Shown piece by piece: positions 1 through 7,604 of a DNA stretch of 64,000 nt (positions are counted from its first letter, which is position 1; each line of letters begins with the position of its first letter). The DNA lies in contig JAGTTR010000021.1 of the NCBI GenBank assembly GCA_018223385.1, positions 1 through 64,000 of the forward strand, read 5' to 3'. The stretch is from Oscillospiraceae bacterium Marseille-Q3528. GTDB taxonomy: Bacteria > Bacillota > Clostridia > Lachnospirales > Lachnospiraceae. Both the position numbers and the translations under genes were made by a program. The notes below the pieces were generated by a model. It saw only the letters and a program-made list of their open reading frames with translations. It did no database searches and was not told the DNA's origin.

Positions 1-28
1 CATACAAATTTCAAAATAAAATAGCACT

Positions 29-44
29 ACTTTCGAATGAAAGT
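29..44. promoter_or_regulatory. Inverted repeat, candidate operator of the DeoR gene
   Basis: ACTTTC-GAAT-GAAAGT is a perfect 6-bp inverted repeat that ends 12 bases before the -35 hexamer of the promoter at 57-85. Several DeoR-family repressors bind TTTC/GAAA-type sequences, so this could be an autoregulatory operator; that is inference. A second TTTC-N4-GAAA lies at 11907-11918. Confidence 0.35.
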
Positions 45-56
45 TATTTGCATTTA

Positions 57-85
57 TTGTAAAAGCTTACAATTCATGATATAAT
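57..85 (+). promoter_or_regulatory. Promoter of the DeoR gene
   Basis: TTGTAA (57-62), a 17-base spacer and a perfect TATAAT (80-85) preceded by TG at -15/-14, an extended -10. The predicted start near base 92 leaves a leader of about 150 bases before the ATG at 241. Confidence 0.65.
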
Positions 86-100
86 GCGCGTAGGGAAAAC

Positions 101-198
101 AAGCGGCTGCGATAGCAGACATTTGTTTTTCACAAGCCATTAACGAAGGTTCCGCCTGCGATAGCAGGCAGTAGAGCGCGATAGCGCGGGGAACCTGA
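101..198 (+). ncRNA. Structured 5' leader with three GATA-loop hairpins
   Basis: Three hairpins share the loop GATA: CTGC/GCAG (105-118), GCCTGC/GCAGGC (about 151-166) and GCGC/GCGC (about 176-187). The last two are enclosed by a long-range stem AGGTTCC/GGAACCT, forming a three-way junction that ends about 40 bases before the start codon. It matches no riboswitch class I can recall. It could be a cis-regulatory leader or a mobile palindromic repeat. Confidence 0.5.
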
Positions 199-240
199 GT
201 GGCTGTGCGGCGGGAGAATGTAATAAGGAGGACTGATCCG

Positions 241-999
241 ATGCAGATGAAGGAACGCCAGGACAAGATCATAGAGCTGGTCAGTGAGAACCACCGGATG
301 GATGTGGTGACGCTGGCGAATATCCTGCAGGTGTCCCAGGTGACAGTGCGCAAAGACCTGGACGTTCTCGTGGAACGCAGGATCATCCAGCGGGAGCACG
401 GCTACGCGGTGATCAACGAAACCGGAGATCTGAGTACCCGCATCGGACACAATTACAATCGTAAGAAAAAGATTGCCGCACTGGCGGCCTCCATGGTACA
501 CGACGGGGAGACGGTGATGATCGAGTCCGGAACCACATGCGCCCTGCTGGCGGAGGAGCTGGCCACCCACAAGAAAAATGTGACGATCATCACGAATTCT
601 GCGTTCACGGCTTCCTATATCAAGGAGGCGCCCAACGCCAAGATCGTGCTGCTGGGCGGGGACTATCAGCTGAAATCCCAGGTGGTGGTGGGACCGGTGA
701 CGAGAAGATGCGCGGCGGATTTTTCCGTGGAGAAGATTTTCGTGGGAGCGGACGGCTACAAGGAGGGCGTGGGCTTCACCGGCGCAGACCTCATGCGCAC
801 AGATACGATGAAGGCCATGGCAGAGTCGGCCAAGCGGGTGCTGATCCTCACTGACTCCTCCAAGTTTTCCAGCAGAGGGCTGGTGACCTCGTTTACCCTT
901 CCGGCCATTCACGATGTGGTAACGGATGAGAAGATTCCGGCCCGGATCGAGCAGGAGATGACACATTTTGGCATCCAGGTGCATAAGGTGAAGCTCTGA
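241..999 (+). CDS. DeoR-family transcriptional regulator
   Basis: A 252-residue cytoplasmic DNA-binding regulator. Residues 1-57 form the DeoR winged helix-turn-helix (recognition stretch VSQVTVRKDLDVL). Residues about 75-235 form the sugar-phosphate-sensing domain, with IESGTTCALLAEEL, ITNSAF, VLLGGDY, FVGADGY and ILTDSSKF all in the usual order. The ATG at 241 is preferred because TAAGGAGG lies 10 bases upstream; an upstream in-frame start at 199 has no such site. DeoR proteins normally repress sugar catabolic operons and release DNA on binding a phosphorylated sugar. The adjacent Liv and Amadori-type genes are plausible targets, by inference only. The leader is unusually structured. Confidence 0.9.
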   Translation: MQMKERQDKIIELVSENHRMDVVTLANILQVSQVTVRKDLDVLVERRIIQREHGYAVINETGDLSTRIGHNYNRKKKIAALAASMVHDGETVMIESGTTCALLAEELATHKKNVTIITNSAFTASYIKEAPNAKIVLLGGDYQLKSQVVVGPVTRRCAADFSVEKIFVGADGYKEGVGFTGADLMRTDTMKAMAESAKRVLILTDSSKFSSRGLVTSFTLPAIHDVVTDEKIPARIEQEMTHFGIQVHKVKL

Positions 1000-1001
1000 A
1001 C

Positions 1002-1082
1002 ATGGCACTTACGTTCGGAAAAGGTACCATTAAGGAGAAGAAAAAGCCCTTTACCGGGGCATTTTATCCGAAGGAAGCATGA
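1002..1082 (+). CDS. Possible 26-residue small ORF
   Basis: An ATG two bases after the DeoR stop opens a 26-codon frame (MALTFGKGTIKEKKKPFTGA...) rich in lysine, with AAGGTG 12 bases upstream. It overlaps a GCCC/GGGC hairpin with a short T tract (1042-1065) that may be the DeoR terminator. I do not recognise the peptide, and a frame this short can occur by chance. Confidence 0.2.
   Translation: MALTFGKGTIKEKKKPFTGAFYPKEA
1042..1065 (+). terminator. Weak terminator after the DeoR gene
   Basis: AAAAAGCCC, a loop, then GGGC followed by ATTTTA. The stem is short (4 GC pairs plus A/T extension). It separates the regulator from the next promoter at 1105. Confidence 0.35.
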
Positions 1083-1104
1083 AAAATTGCCGTAAAAAGT
1101 AGTG

Positions 1105-1133
1105 TTGACAAAGAAAATAAATGCGTGTATAGT
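1105..1133 (+). promoter_or_regulatory. Promoter of the first liv operon
   Basis: Perfect TTGACA (1105-1110), 17-base spacer, TATAGT (1128-1133). The start is expected near 1140, about 150 bases before livH. Confidence 0.75.
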
Positions 1134-1139
1134 ACGTTA

Positions 1140-1242
1140 AAACGAAGCAAGGAAATACAGGAGGCATTCATCCGAGGCATGTGCGGGTGGATGTACCAGC
1201 AAGGGAGCTGCAGCGGAACCCCACCGCGCGGCTCCTTTTTTA
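1140..1242 (+). promoter_or_regulatory. livH leader: hairpin plus rho-independent terminator (attenuator)
   Basis: Two structures follow the promoter. ATTCATCC (1166-1173) pairs with GGGTGGAT (1185-1192). Then a 12-bp, nearly all-GC stem with one bulged A (1204-1235) is followed directly by TTTTTT. The terminator lies between promoter and livH, so the operon can be transcribed only by readthrough. This is the layout of an attenuator or riboswitch, but I cannot assign the aptamer to a known class. Confidence 0.65.
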
Positions 1243-1297
1243 TTTCCTGATACAAGAAAAACGCTTCGAAAAATCTGAACAAGGCGGGTGGATGTGT

Positions 1298-2191
1298 ATG
1301 GTATTTATACAGCAGGTAATCAATGGTCTGGCCCAGGGCGGCATTTATGCGCTGATCGCCATTGGCTGGACGACGGTATTTGGAATTGTTGGCGTTATGA
1401 ACTGGACACACGGCGAGGTATATATGCTGGGCGCTTATGCGGGCTATTTTCTCACGACGGCGGGGCATCTGCCGCTTGTCCCGGCGCTGTTGCTTTCCAT
1501 GGTCATCGGTTCTCTCATCGCCATGCTGGTGGATCAGCTGGGGTATCGGCCTTTGAGAAAAGCGGGGACGCTTGGCACCTCGGGCTTCATCACCGCCCTG
1601 GGGCTTTCCACCTTCCTGCGGTATACGGCCAACGCTGTTTTTACGGTAAATCCCAGAGCTTACCCGGAGCTGGTGAAATATAAGCTGATCACCCTGTTTA
1701 CCATGAACGGGCAGGCGGTGACCATCAGTTCCATGCATCTGATGATCCTCATCGGCACGGTGGTGATCATGATCGTCCTGGAGCTGTTTATCAAGAAAAC
1801 GCTGGTGGGCAAGGCCATGCTGGCCGCTTCCCAGGATATGCAGACGCTGGGCCTCATGGGTGCGGATTCCGAGAAGCTCATCAAAATTACCTTTGCCATC
1901 AGTGGTGCCCTGGGGGCCGCGGCAGGATTTTTTATCGGAACGATTTACGCCATCAACCCGACCATGGGTGCGCTGGCAGGCCTGAAGGGCTGGTCCTGTG
2001 CGATCCTGGGCGGCATCGGCAGCATCACCGGATCGCTGGTGGGCGGCATTCTTCTTGGCATTGCGGAAAACCTGACAGCCGGATTTATTTCCACCGGCTA
2101 TAAGGATGCCATTGGTTTCGTCATCATGATCCTGGTACTGCTCATCAAGCCCACCGGTTTCATGGGATACAAATTCGAAGAGAAAGTATAG
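1298..2191 (+). CDS. livH: Branched-chain-amino-acid-type ABC permease LivH
   Basis: A 297-residue polytopic membrane protein opening with the typical LivH segment QQVINGLAQGGIYALIAIG and containing NWTHGEVYMLGAY and the coupling-helix region GKAMLAASQDMQTLGLMG. The ATG at 1298 follows GGGTGG by six bases; ATG 1292 is an alternative, while an in-frame start at 1181 would lie inside the leader hairpin. It is followed by LivM, LivG and LivF on the same strand with overlaps or short gaps, so the four form one importer. No binding protein gene lies next to it. The family carries amino acids, ureides and other small polar compounds, so the substrate cannot be read from sequence. Confidence 0.9.
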   Translation: MVFIQQVINGLAQGGIYALIAIGWTTVFGIVGVMNWTHGEVYMLGAYAGYFLTTAGHLPLVPALLLSMVIGSLIAMLVDQLGYRPLRKAGTLGTSGFITALGLSTFLRYTANAVFTVNPRAYPELVKYKLITLFTMNGQAVTISSMHLMILIGTVVIMIVLELFIKKTLVGKAMLAASQDMQTLGLMGADSEKLIKITFAISGALGAAAGFFIGTIYAINPTMGALAGLKGWSCAILGGIGSITGSLVGGILLGIAENLTAGFISTGYKDAIGFVIMILVLLIKPTGFMGYKFEEKV

Positions 2192-2206
2192 GAGGTGCCC
2201 AGGCGT

Positions 2207-3214
2207 ATGAAAAAAGTAAAAGAAAAGAGCGAGTGGCTGTTTGGCATGAGCGGCCGCGCCACCTTTATCGCAGCCCTGCTCATCGTTCTGGTATTTTGTT
2301 TTATCGATGCGGTGGTGCCCGGCGGCAAACTGATTCCTACGTATATAAAGCATATCGTGGTCAGCTGTCTCATCTATGCGATCCTGACGCTGGGGCTGGA
2401 TTTCGTGGCCGGTTATGTGGGGCAGGTGTCCCTGGGACATGCGGCGTTCTTCGGGCTGGGTGCTTACGTCACCGGTTCCCTGTCCGTATTTTTCGGCATG
2501 AATTTCTGGCTCACCATTCCCATTGGCATGGCCATCTCCGGCATCTTATCGGTGCCGCTGGCCTTTGCCTCCCAGAAGGTGAAGGGGCCCTTCCTCGTCG
2601 TCATCACCTATGGCTTCTGTGAGATTCTCCGGTACGTGGCCATCAACACCCCGGCCTGGGGCGGCACCTCCGGCCTGCCCGGCATCAAGACGCCCAGCCT
2701 GTTCGGGATGAAGCTTTCCAAGATCGGCCCCACCAACAAGGATGGATACATATTGATTTTGTTTGCCATCGTGGCATTTCTGGCCTTCTTTACGTGGCGG
2801 CTGGTGAAATCCCGCATCGGTTATGCCTTCTCGGCCATCCGGGAGGATGAGATCGCGGCGGTTGCCATGGGCATTGACACGAAATATTACAAGCTGCTGG
2901 CTATTGTGATCTCTGCCTGCATCTGCAGTGTGGCGGGAAGTTTCCAGGCGGTATTTGCCAGCTTCATCAGCCCGGAGCTGTTTTCCTCCACCCAGTCCAT
3001 CTCCATTTTCACCATGGTGGTGGTGGGCGGCAGACGGAGCATCATCGGCATGATCCTGGGCGCCGGTCTCATGACCGTGCTGCCGGAGCTGTTCCGTATG
3101 GTGCAGCAGCTGCTGTCCCTGCCCTTCGACCCGTGGATGATCCTGTACGGCCTCATCCTGATCGTCATGATGCGTTTCCGTCCGCAGGGCATCTGGGGAA
3201 AAACGGAGAAATAA
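2207..3214 (+). CDS. livM: Branched-chain-amino-acid-type ABC permease LivM
   Basis: A 335-residue second permease of the transporter. The family block TLGLDFVAGYVGQVSLGHAA is present near residue 62, with FFGLGAY after it and the coupling region SAIREDEIAAVAMGI near residue 205. AGGAGG lies ten bases before ATG 2207; an upstream GTG at 2195 falls inside that ribosome-binding site and is less likely. Only 15 bases separate it from livH, so the two are translated from one message and form the heterodimeric channel. Confidence 0.9.
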   Translation: MKKVKEKSEWLFGMSGRATFIAALLIVLVFCFIDAVVPGGKLIPTYIKHIVVSCLIYAILTLGLDFVAGYVGQVSLGHAAFFGLGAYVTGSLSVFFGMNFWLTIPIGMAISGILSVPLAFASQKVKGPFLVVITYGFCEILRYVAINTPAWGGTSGLPGIKTPSLFGMKLSKIGPTNKDGYILILFAIVAFLAFFTWRLVKSRIGYAFSAIREDEIAAVAMGIDTKYYKLLAIVISACICSVAGSFQAVFASFISPELFSSTQSISIFTMVVVGGRRSIIGMILGAGLMTVLPELFRMVQQLLSLPFDPWMILYGLILIVMMRFRPQGIWGKTEK

Positions 3215-3233
3215 CAGAGGAAGGAGAATGCAT

Positions 3234-4016
3234 ATGCTTCTGGAAACAAAGAAAGTCAGCAAGGCCTTTGGCGGCCTGATGGCCAACAATGAAATAGATT
3301 TCGGCATCAACGAGGGGGAAATCGTGGCCATCATCGGCCCCAACGGTTCCGGCAAGACCACGTTTTACAATCTGCTCACCGGCATTTCCCCGGCGACCTC
3401 CGGCAGTATCACCTTCAAGGGAAAAGATATCACCCGCTGCAAACCGGAGGAGATCACGAAGATGGGCATTTCCCGTACCTTTCAGAATATCCGGCTGTTC
3501 GGAGATCTGACGGTGGCGGAGAATATCATCATTGCCAGACACTGCCGCAGACAGAGCGGGATGCTGGACGCCCTGTTCAACACGAAGCGGGTGCGGGAGG
3601 AAGAGGCAGAAAATCAGGCGTTTATTGAAAAATGTCTGAACTACGTGGGCATTTATGACAAAAAAGACTGGCTGGCGAAAAATCTGCCCTACGGCATGCA
3701 GCGCCGTCTGGAGATCGCCCGGGCGCTGGCCACGGAGCCCAGCCTGATCCTGCTGGATGAGCCGGCCGCCGGCATGAACCCCCATGAAAAAGACGAGCTG
3801 GTGGAGATCATCCATCATCTGCTGGCTGACAAATATTCCATCATCCTCATCGAGCACTCCATGAAGCTGGTCATGAACATTGCCGACCGGGTGGTGGTGT
3901 TCGACCACGGGGCAAAGATCGCCGAGGGGCTGCCCCAGGAAGTGCAGAACAATCCGACGGTCATTGAGGCTTATCTGGGAAAGGGGGCGTCCGCCAATGC
4001 CAAATCCTATGCTTAA
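3234..4016 (+). CDS. livG: Liv-type ABC ATP-binding protein LivG
   Basis: A 260-residue cytoplasmic ATPase with Walker A GPNGSGKTT, Q-loop SRTFQNIRLFGDLTVAEN, degenerate signature LPYGMQRRLEIARALA, Walker B LILLDEPAAGMNP and switch His in LIEHSMK. The AG-loop and LPYG in place of LSGG are normal for LivG. AAGGAG sits seven bases before ATG 3234, which is preferred over ATG 3228. It partners LivF, whose gene overlaps its 3' end by 20 bases. Confidence 0.92.
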   Translation: MLLETKKVSKAFGGLMANNEIDFGINEGEIVAIIGPNGSGKTTFYNLLTGISPATSGSITFKGKDITRCKPEEITKMGISRTFQNIRLFGDLTVAENIIIARHCRRQSGMLDALFNTKRVREEEAENQAFIEKCLNYVGIYDKKDWLAKNLPYGMQRRLEIARALATEPSLILLDEPAAGMNPHEKDELVEIIHHLLADKYSIILIEHSMKLVMNIADRVVVFDHGAKIAEGLPQEVQNNPTVIEAYLGKGASANAKSYA

Positions 4017-4713
4017 GGTGGAAAATTTACACGTATATTATGGAAACATCCATGCGCTGAAAGGACTGTCCATTGAAGTCAACGAAGGAGAGATCGTTTC
4101 CCTCATCGGTGCCAACGGCGCGGGAAAAACCACGCTGCTGACAACCATCATGAATCAGGTGAAAAGCAGTGAGGGAACGGTTTCTTTCCTGGGAGAATCC
4201 CTCCACGGCAAACATCCGGCGGCCATTGTCCAGAGCGGCATGACCATGGTGCCGGAGGGACGGCGGGTGTTCGCCCGGACGTCCGTTATCGACAATATTC
4301 GACTGGGCGGCTATTTCCGGAAGGACCGGGCAGAGATGAAGAAGGACATGGAGAAAATGTTCGAAATGTTCCCCCGGCTGTACGAGCGGAAGGGCCAGAT
4401 GGCAGGCACCCTCTCCGGAGGCGAACAGCAGATGCTGGCCATCGCCAGAGCCCTCATGTCAAGACCCAAGCTGCTGCTGCTGGATGAGCCGTCCATGGGA
4501 CTGGCGCCCATCATCGTGGATCAGGTGTTTGACACCATCCGTTCCGTCAATGAGGCAGGCACCACCGTCATGCTGGTGGAGCAGAACGCCAACCAGGCAC
4601 TGCGCATCGCAGACCGGGGCTATGTCATTGAGACAGGAGAAGTGGTGCTGGCCGACACCGGAGAAAAACTGCTGGCCAATGCCCAGGTCAAGGAAGCCTA
4701 TCTGGGAGGGTGA
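3997..4713 (+). CDS. livF: Liv-type ABC ATP-binding protein LivF
   Basis: A 238-residue ATPase with Walker A GANGAGKTT, MVPEGRRVFARTSVIDN, signature LSGGEQQMLAIARALM, Walker B LLLLDEPSMGLAP and switch His replaced by Gln in LVEQNANQ, as is usual in LivF. The start at ATG 3997 lies within the end of livG; ATG 4009 (MLKVENLHVYYG) is an alternative. Last gene of the operon; a bidirectional terminator follows. Confidence 0.92.
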   Translation: MPNPMLKVENLHVYYGNIHALKGLSIEVNEGEIVSLIGANGAGKTTLLTTIMNQVKSSEGTVSFLGESLHGKHPAAIVQSGMTMVPEGRRVFARTSVIDNIRLGGYFRKDRAEMKKDMEKMFEMFPRLYERKGQMAGTLSGGEQQMLAIARALMSRPKLLLLDEPSMGLAPIIVDQVFDTIRSVNEAGTTVMLVEQNANQALRIADRGYVIETGEVVLADTGEKLLANAQVKEAYLGG

Positions 4714-4775
4714 TTGCGAGGCGCTCCCTTTGTATCTTCCTGTTAAAAGATACAAGTGAACAGTGGATAAAATAC

Positions 4776-4826
4776 AAAAAGACGTCCGGTCTCTGTGGAA
4801 AACTCTCACAGATCGGACGTCTTTTT
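4776..4826. terminator. Bidirectional terminator between convergent operons
   Basis: AAAAAGACGTCCG on one side pairs with CGGACGTCTTTTT on the other, with inner pairing CTGTG/CACAG. The A tract and T tract make it work on both strands, ending livF (+) and the glnQ-like gene (-). A separate 9-bp hairpin TTGTATCTT/AAAGATACAA lies just upstream at about 4730-4757. Confidence 0.85.
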
Positions 4827-4900
4827 ACGCTATCAATACTTCCTTATTATACTGTTTCATTTACTGCTTCTGTACAAACCGTCTTTGGAAGCTTTTTCTT

Positions 4901-5653
4901 TTACAGCACCTTATTCAGGAACTCTTTCAGTCTCGGGTTTTTCGGGTTGCCGAAGAATTCAGCCGGGGTTCCTTCTTCCTGGATCCTGCCGCCGTCGATG
5001 AAGATGACGCGGTCGGCCACCTCTCTGGCAAAGCCCATCTCGTGGGTGACGACCACCATGGTCATGCCTTCCTCGGCCAGCTCCTTCATGACGTTCAGCA
5101 CCTCGCCGACCATTTCCGGGTCCAGGGCGGAGGTGGGCTCATCGAAGAGCAGGATGTCGGGATCCATGGCCATGGCTCTGGCGATGGCTACCCGCTGGCG
5201 CTGTCCGCCGGACAGACGGACGGGATATTCCGGGGCCTTGTCTTTGAGGCCGACCCGGTCCAGCAGCGTCAGGGCCCGCTCCTCGGCCTGCTCCTTCGGC
5301 ACCTTTTTCACATTGATGGGGGCCGCGGTGATATTGTTCATGACGGTCATGTTGCTGAACAGGTTAAAGTTCTGAAACACCATACCGATCTTTTCTCGGA
5401 TATGGTCGATGTTGGCCTTGCGGGAATTGATCTGCTCCCCCTCGAAGATGATCTCTCCGGCGGTGGGTTCCTCCAGCCGGTTCAGACAGCGGATAAACGT
5501 ACTTTTGCCGGAACCGGAAGGGCCGATGACAGCGACCACCTCACCTTTGTGGATATCGATGTCAATGCCGTTTAATACTTCCAGATGGCCAAAATGTTTT
5601 TTCAGGCCCCGCACCTGGAGCAGGGCTTCTCCTGTCATCTTATCGTGTGACAC
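4901..5653 (-). CDS. Polar amino acid ABC transporter ATP-binding protein (GlnQ type)
   Basis: A 250-residue ATPase with Walker [11 protein letters not shown]-loop [13 protein letters not shown], signature [16 protein letters not shown], Walker [17 protein letters not shown] and His switch VVTHEMGFA. These match the GlnQ/GltL/HisP subfamily. The GTG at 5653 has GAGGAGG ten bases upstream; an internal ATG at 5638 ([11 protein letters not shown]) is possible. The 5' end overlaps the permease gene by 14 bases, so both are on one message read towards lower coordinates. The neighbouring FrlB/FrlD-like genes suggest an amino acid conjugate as substrate, by inference. Confidence 0.9.
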   Translation of the reverse strand: MSHDKMTGEALLQVRGLKKHFGHLEVLNGIDIDIHKGEVVAVIGPSGSGKSTFIRCLNRLEEPTAGEIIFEGEQINSRKANIDHIREKIGMVFQNFNLFSNMTVMNNITAAPINVKKVPKEQAEERALTLLDRVGLKDKAPEYPVRLSGGQRQRVAIARAMAMDPDILLFDEPTSALDPEMVGEVLNVMKELAEEGMTMVVVTHEMGFAREVADRVIFIDGGRIQEEGTPAEFFGNPKNPRLKEFLNKVL

Positions 5654-6341
5654 TTGCGTTCATCCTCCTCTCTACATAGGAAACCAGCTTGGACAGCGGG
5701 TATACCATAATGAAATACAGGATCGCTGCGATGGCGTAAGGCTCCAGTGTCCGGTAGGAGATGGAGATGACGTCCTTGGCACAGAACATCAGCTCGCTGA
5801 TGCCCACCAGGGAAACGATGGATGTCTCCTTGATGATGGCGACGAACTCGTTCATCAGCGCCGGAAGGATGTTGCGGAATGCCTGGGGCAGAACGACCAT
5901 TTTCAGCGTCAATGTCTGGCTCATGCCAAGACTTCTGGCTGCTTCGGCCTGGCCCTGATCCACGGCGTTAATACCGCTTCGCACGATCTCAGCCACGTAG
6001 GCGGAGCTGTTCAGGATGAGCACGAGCAGGCCCCAGAAAAAGCTGTTGAAATCTTTCATGAAGGGCACCTGGATTTTCCAGCCCAGGGCAGCCGCGCCAA
6101 AATAGATGATCATGACCTGCACCATCAGAGGCGTGGAACGGAAGATCTCAATATAGGCGCTGACGATCCATTTGAGTGGTTTTATTTTAGACATCTTGCA
6201 CAGTGCAAATAGTGTTCCGAAAACAGTCGCACAGCAAACAGTGATCAGTGACAGAATCAGCGCCATCTCGGCACCTTTCAGAAAGTGGCCGGAATATTTT
6301 TCAAAAATGGCAGCCATTCTGGAAAATGAGAATAAGTCCAT
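5640..6341 (-). CDS. Polar amino acid ABC transporter permease (HisM/GlnP type)
   Basis: A 233-residue membrane protein of the family-3 amino acid permease type, with [19 protein letters not shown] and the EAA-loop region [36 protein letters not shown] that contacts the ATPase. The start at ATG 6341 has GGAGG seven bases upstream; the frame continues open to 6419 without a site. A single permease gene suggests a homodimer. Confidence 0.88.
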   Translation of the reverse strand: MDLFSFSRMAAIFEKYSGHFLKGAEMALILSLITVCCATVFGTLFALCKMSKIKPLKWIVSAYIEIFRSTPLMVQVMIIYFGAAALGWKIQVPFMKDFNSFFWGLLVLILNSSAYVAEIVRSGINAVDQGQAEAARSLGMSQTLTLKMVVLPQAFRNILPALMNEFVAIIKETSIVSLVGISELMFCAKDVISISYRTLEPYAIAAILYFIMVYPLSKLVSYVERRMNASVTR

Positions 6342-6470
6342 CTCATTGCCTCCTCTTTCAGTGTTGGGTTTCGTGTAAAAAATACGGGGTGCGGCAAATC
6401 CGCGACCCCGCATACGCATTGCATATCAAGTTTTGATCCGATGGATCAGTTCCGTTTGGAAAGTGGTTGT

Positions 6471-7382
6471 TTACTCTGCCTCGTCTGTCAGGGAAGCCTG
6501 CAGCGCAACGGCCTCGTTGTACCAGTTATCAATGGTACCGTCGTCCAGCCATTTCTGGATCAGGGTGTTCACATAGTCGGTCAGATCAGTGTTGCCAAGC
6601 ATGGCTGCTGCGCAGTTTGCAGCCTCCTCGCCCTCCAGCATCGGCACTTCGAATGCAGTTGCCAGATCGGCATTCTGAGAAGCGTAAGCGGTTGCATTAT
6701 CATAGTCCATGATGGCAATGTCAATGTTGCCGGCCTTCAGATCCATGATCACGTTGGGAATGGTTTCCATGTAACGGCCGGTGCAGTCCGGATAGTAATG
6801 CTCTGCAACGGTCTGCTGGTAGCTGCCCTTCTGGGCTCCCATGGTCACGCCGGCAACCATTGCACTTGCGTCCTTGAACTTGTCAGCATCCTCTGCGCGA
6901 ACCAGAGACAGCTGTCCGTGGGCCAGGTAAGACTCGGAGAAGGTGAATGCTTCTTTTCTCTCAGCAGTGGGAGAAAGGGCTGCCAGTGCCATGTCATCCA
7001 GACCGGACTGTACGCTGGGCAGAACAGAATCAAAGGCCATATCGTCTATGACACATTTTACGCCCATTTCATCTGCGATGGCCTGCATCATGGAAGGCTC
7101 CAGACCTACGATGTTGCCTGCCTCGTCCTTGAATGCGTAAGGAGCGAAGGTTGCCTCAGTTGCGAAATGGATCTCGCCGCGTTTCTGAATCTCTGCGACG
7201 GAATGATACTCGATATCGGTAGGGCTGTAGGACTTGCTGTCGGAAGCCTCTGCGGAATCGCCGGTTTCCTCTGCTGCTGCATCTGTGGATGCGTTGTTGG
7301 CAGATGTGTCTTCTTTGCTGCCGCAGGCAACACATCCGACTGCCAGTGCTGCGATAAGCATAGCTGCTGCTAATCTTTTCAT
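6471..7382 (-). CDS. Extracellular solute-binding lipoprotein, family 3
   Basis: A 303-residue lipoprotein. The first 20 residues form a lipoprotein signal ending in AVGCVACGS, with the lipidated Cys at 17 or 20. A Ser/Asp/Glu/Ala linker follows, then a family-3 binding fold (ATEATFAPYAFKDEAGNIVGLE, MAFDSVLPSVQSGLDDMALAALSPTAERKEAFTFSESY). It delivers substrate to the permease and ATPase encoded just downstream. The open frame continues upstream to 7829, but the signal peptide and AAAGAGG fix the start at 7382. The ligand is unknown; the family binds amino acids and opines, and Amadori conjugates are a reasonable guess here. Confidence 0.9.
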   Translation of the reverse strand: MKRLAAAMLIAALAVGCVACGSKEDTSANNASTDAAAEETGDSAEASDSKSYSPTDIEYHSVAEIQKRGEIHFATEATFAPYAFKDEAGNIVGLEPSMMQAIADEMGVKCVIDDMAFDSVLPSVQSGLDDMALAALSPTAERKEAFTFSESYLAHGQLSLVRAEDADKFKDASAMVAGVTMGAQKGSYQQTVAEHYYPDCTGRYMETIPNVIMDLKAGNIDIAIMDYDNATAYASQNADLATAFEVPMLEGEEAANCAAAMLGNTDLTDYVNTLIQKWLDDGTIDNWYNEAVALQASLTDEAE

Positions 7383-7416
7383 TAGAATATACCTCTTTCT
7401 TTTTAAACTGTATCTT

Positions 7417-7445
7417 ATTTTATATAGGAAGCCTGTAAAAGTCAA
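7417..7445 (-). promoter_or_regulatory. Promoter of the amino acid transporter operon
   Basis: On the minus strand: TTGACT (7445-7440), 17-base spacer, TAAAAT (7422-7417), 35 bases before the ATG at 7382. Confidence 0.65.
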
Positions 7446-7494
7446 TAGTTCCTGACACGTTTTGAAAGAATTCGTAAAATTTTGGAAATATTTC

Positions 7495-7523
7495 TTGTCA
7501 GGCTCTGCCCGGAATGATACTAT
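7495..7523 (+). promoter_or_regulatory. Promoter of the FrlB-like operon
   Basis: TTGTCA (7495-7500), 17-base spacer, TACTAT (7518-7523). TTTC lies immediately before the -35, the same arrangement as at 11907-11916. It is divergent from the promoter at 7417-7445, so one regulator could control both operons. Confidence 0.55.
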
Positions 7524-7604
7524 CTTGGAGGAAAGCTGTATATTCTGCAGCAAAAACATGATTACGGTAAAACATGAAAATGTATTTTCAGGAGGAAATA
7601 AACT

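Noticed and set aside
1181..1297. Extended N-terminus for the first LivH
   Set aside because: The extra 39 residues are encoded by the leader hairpin and terminator and do not resemble any LivH start.
1064..2440. 458-residue minus-strand frame over livH/livM
   Set aside because: Low-complexity His/Gln/Asp content typical of an antisense shadow; livH and livM are clear on the + strand.
5409..6212. 267-residue + strand frame over the GlnQ-like and permease genes
   Set aside because: The opposite strand has intact ABC motifs and ribosome-binding sites.
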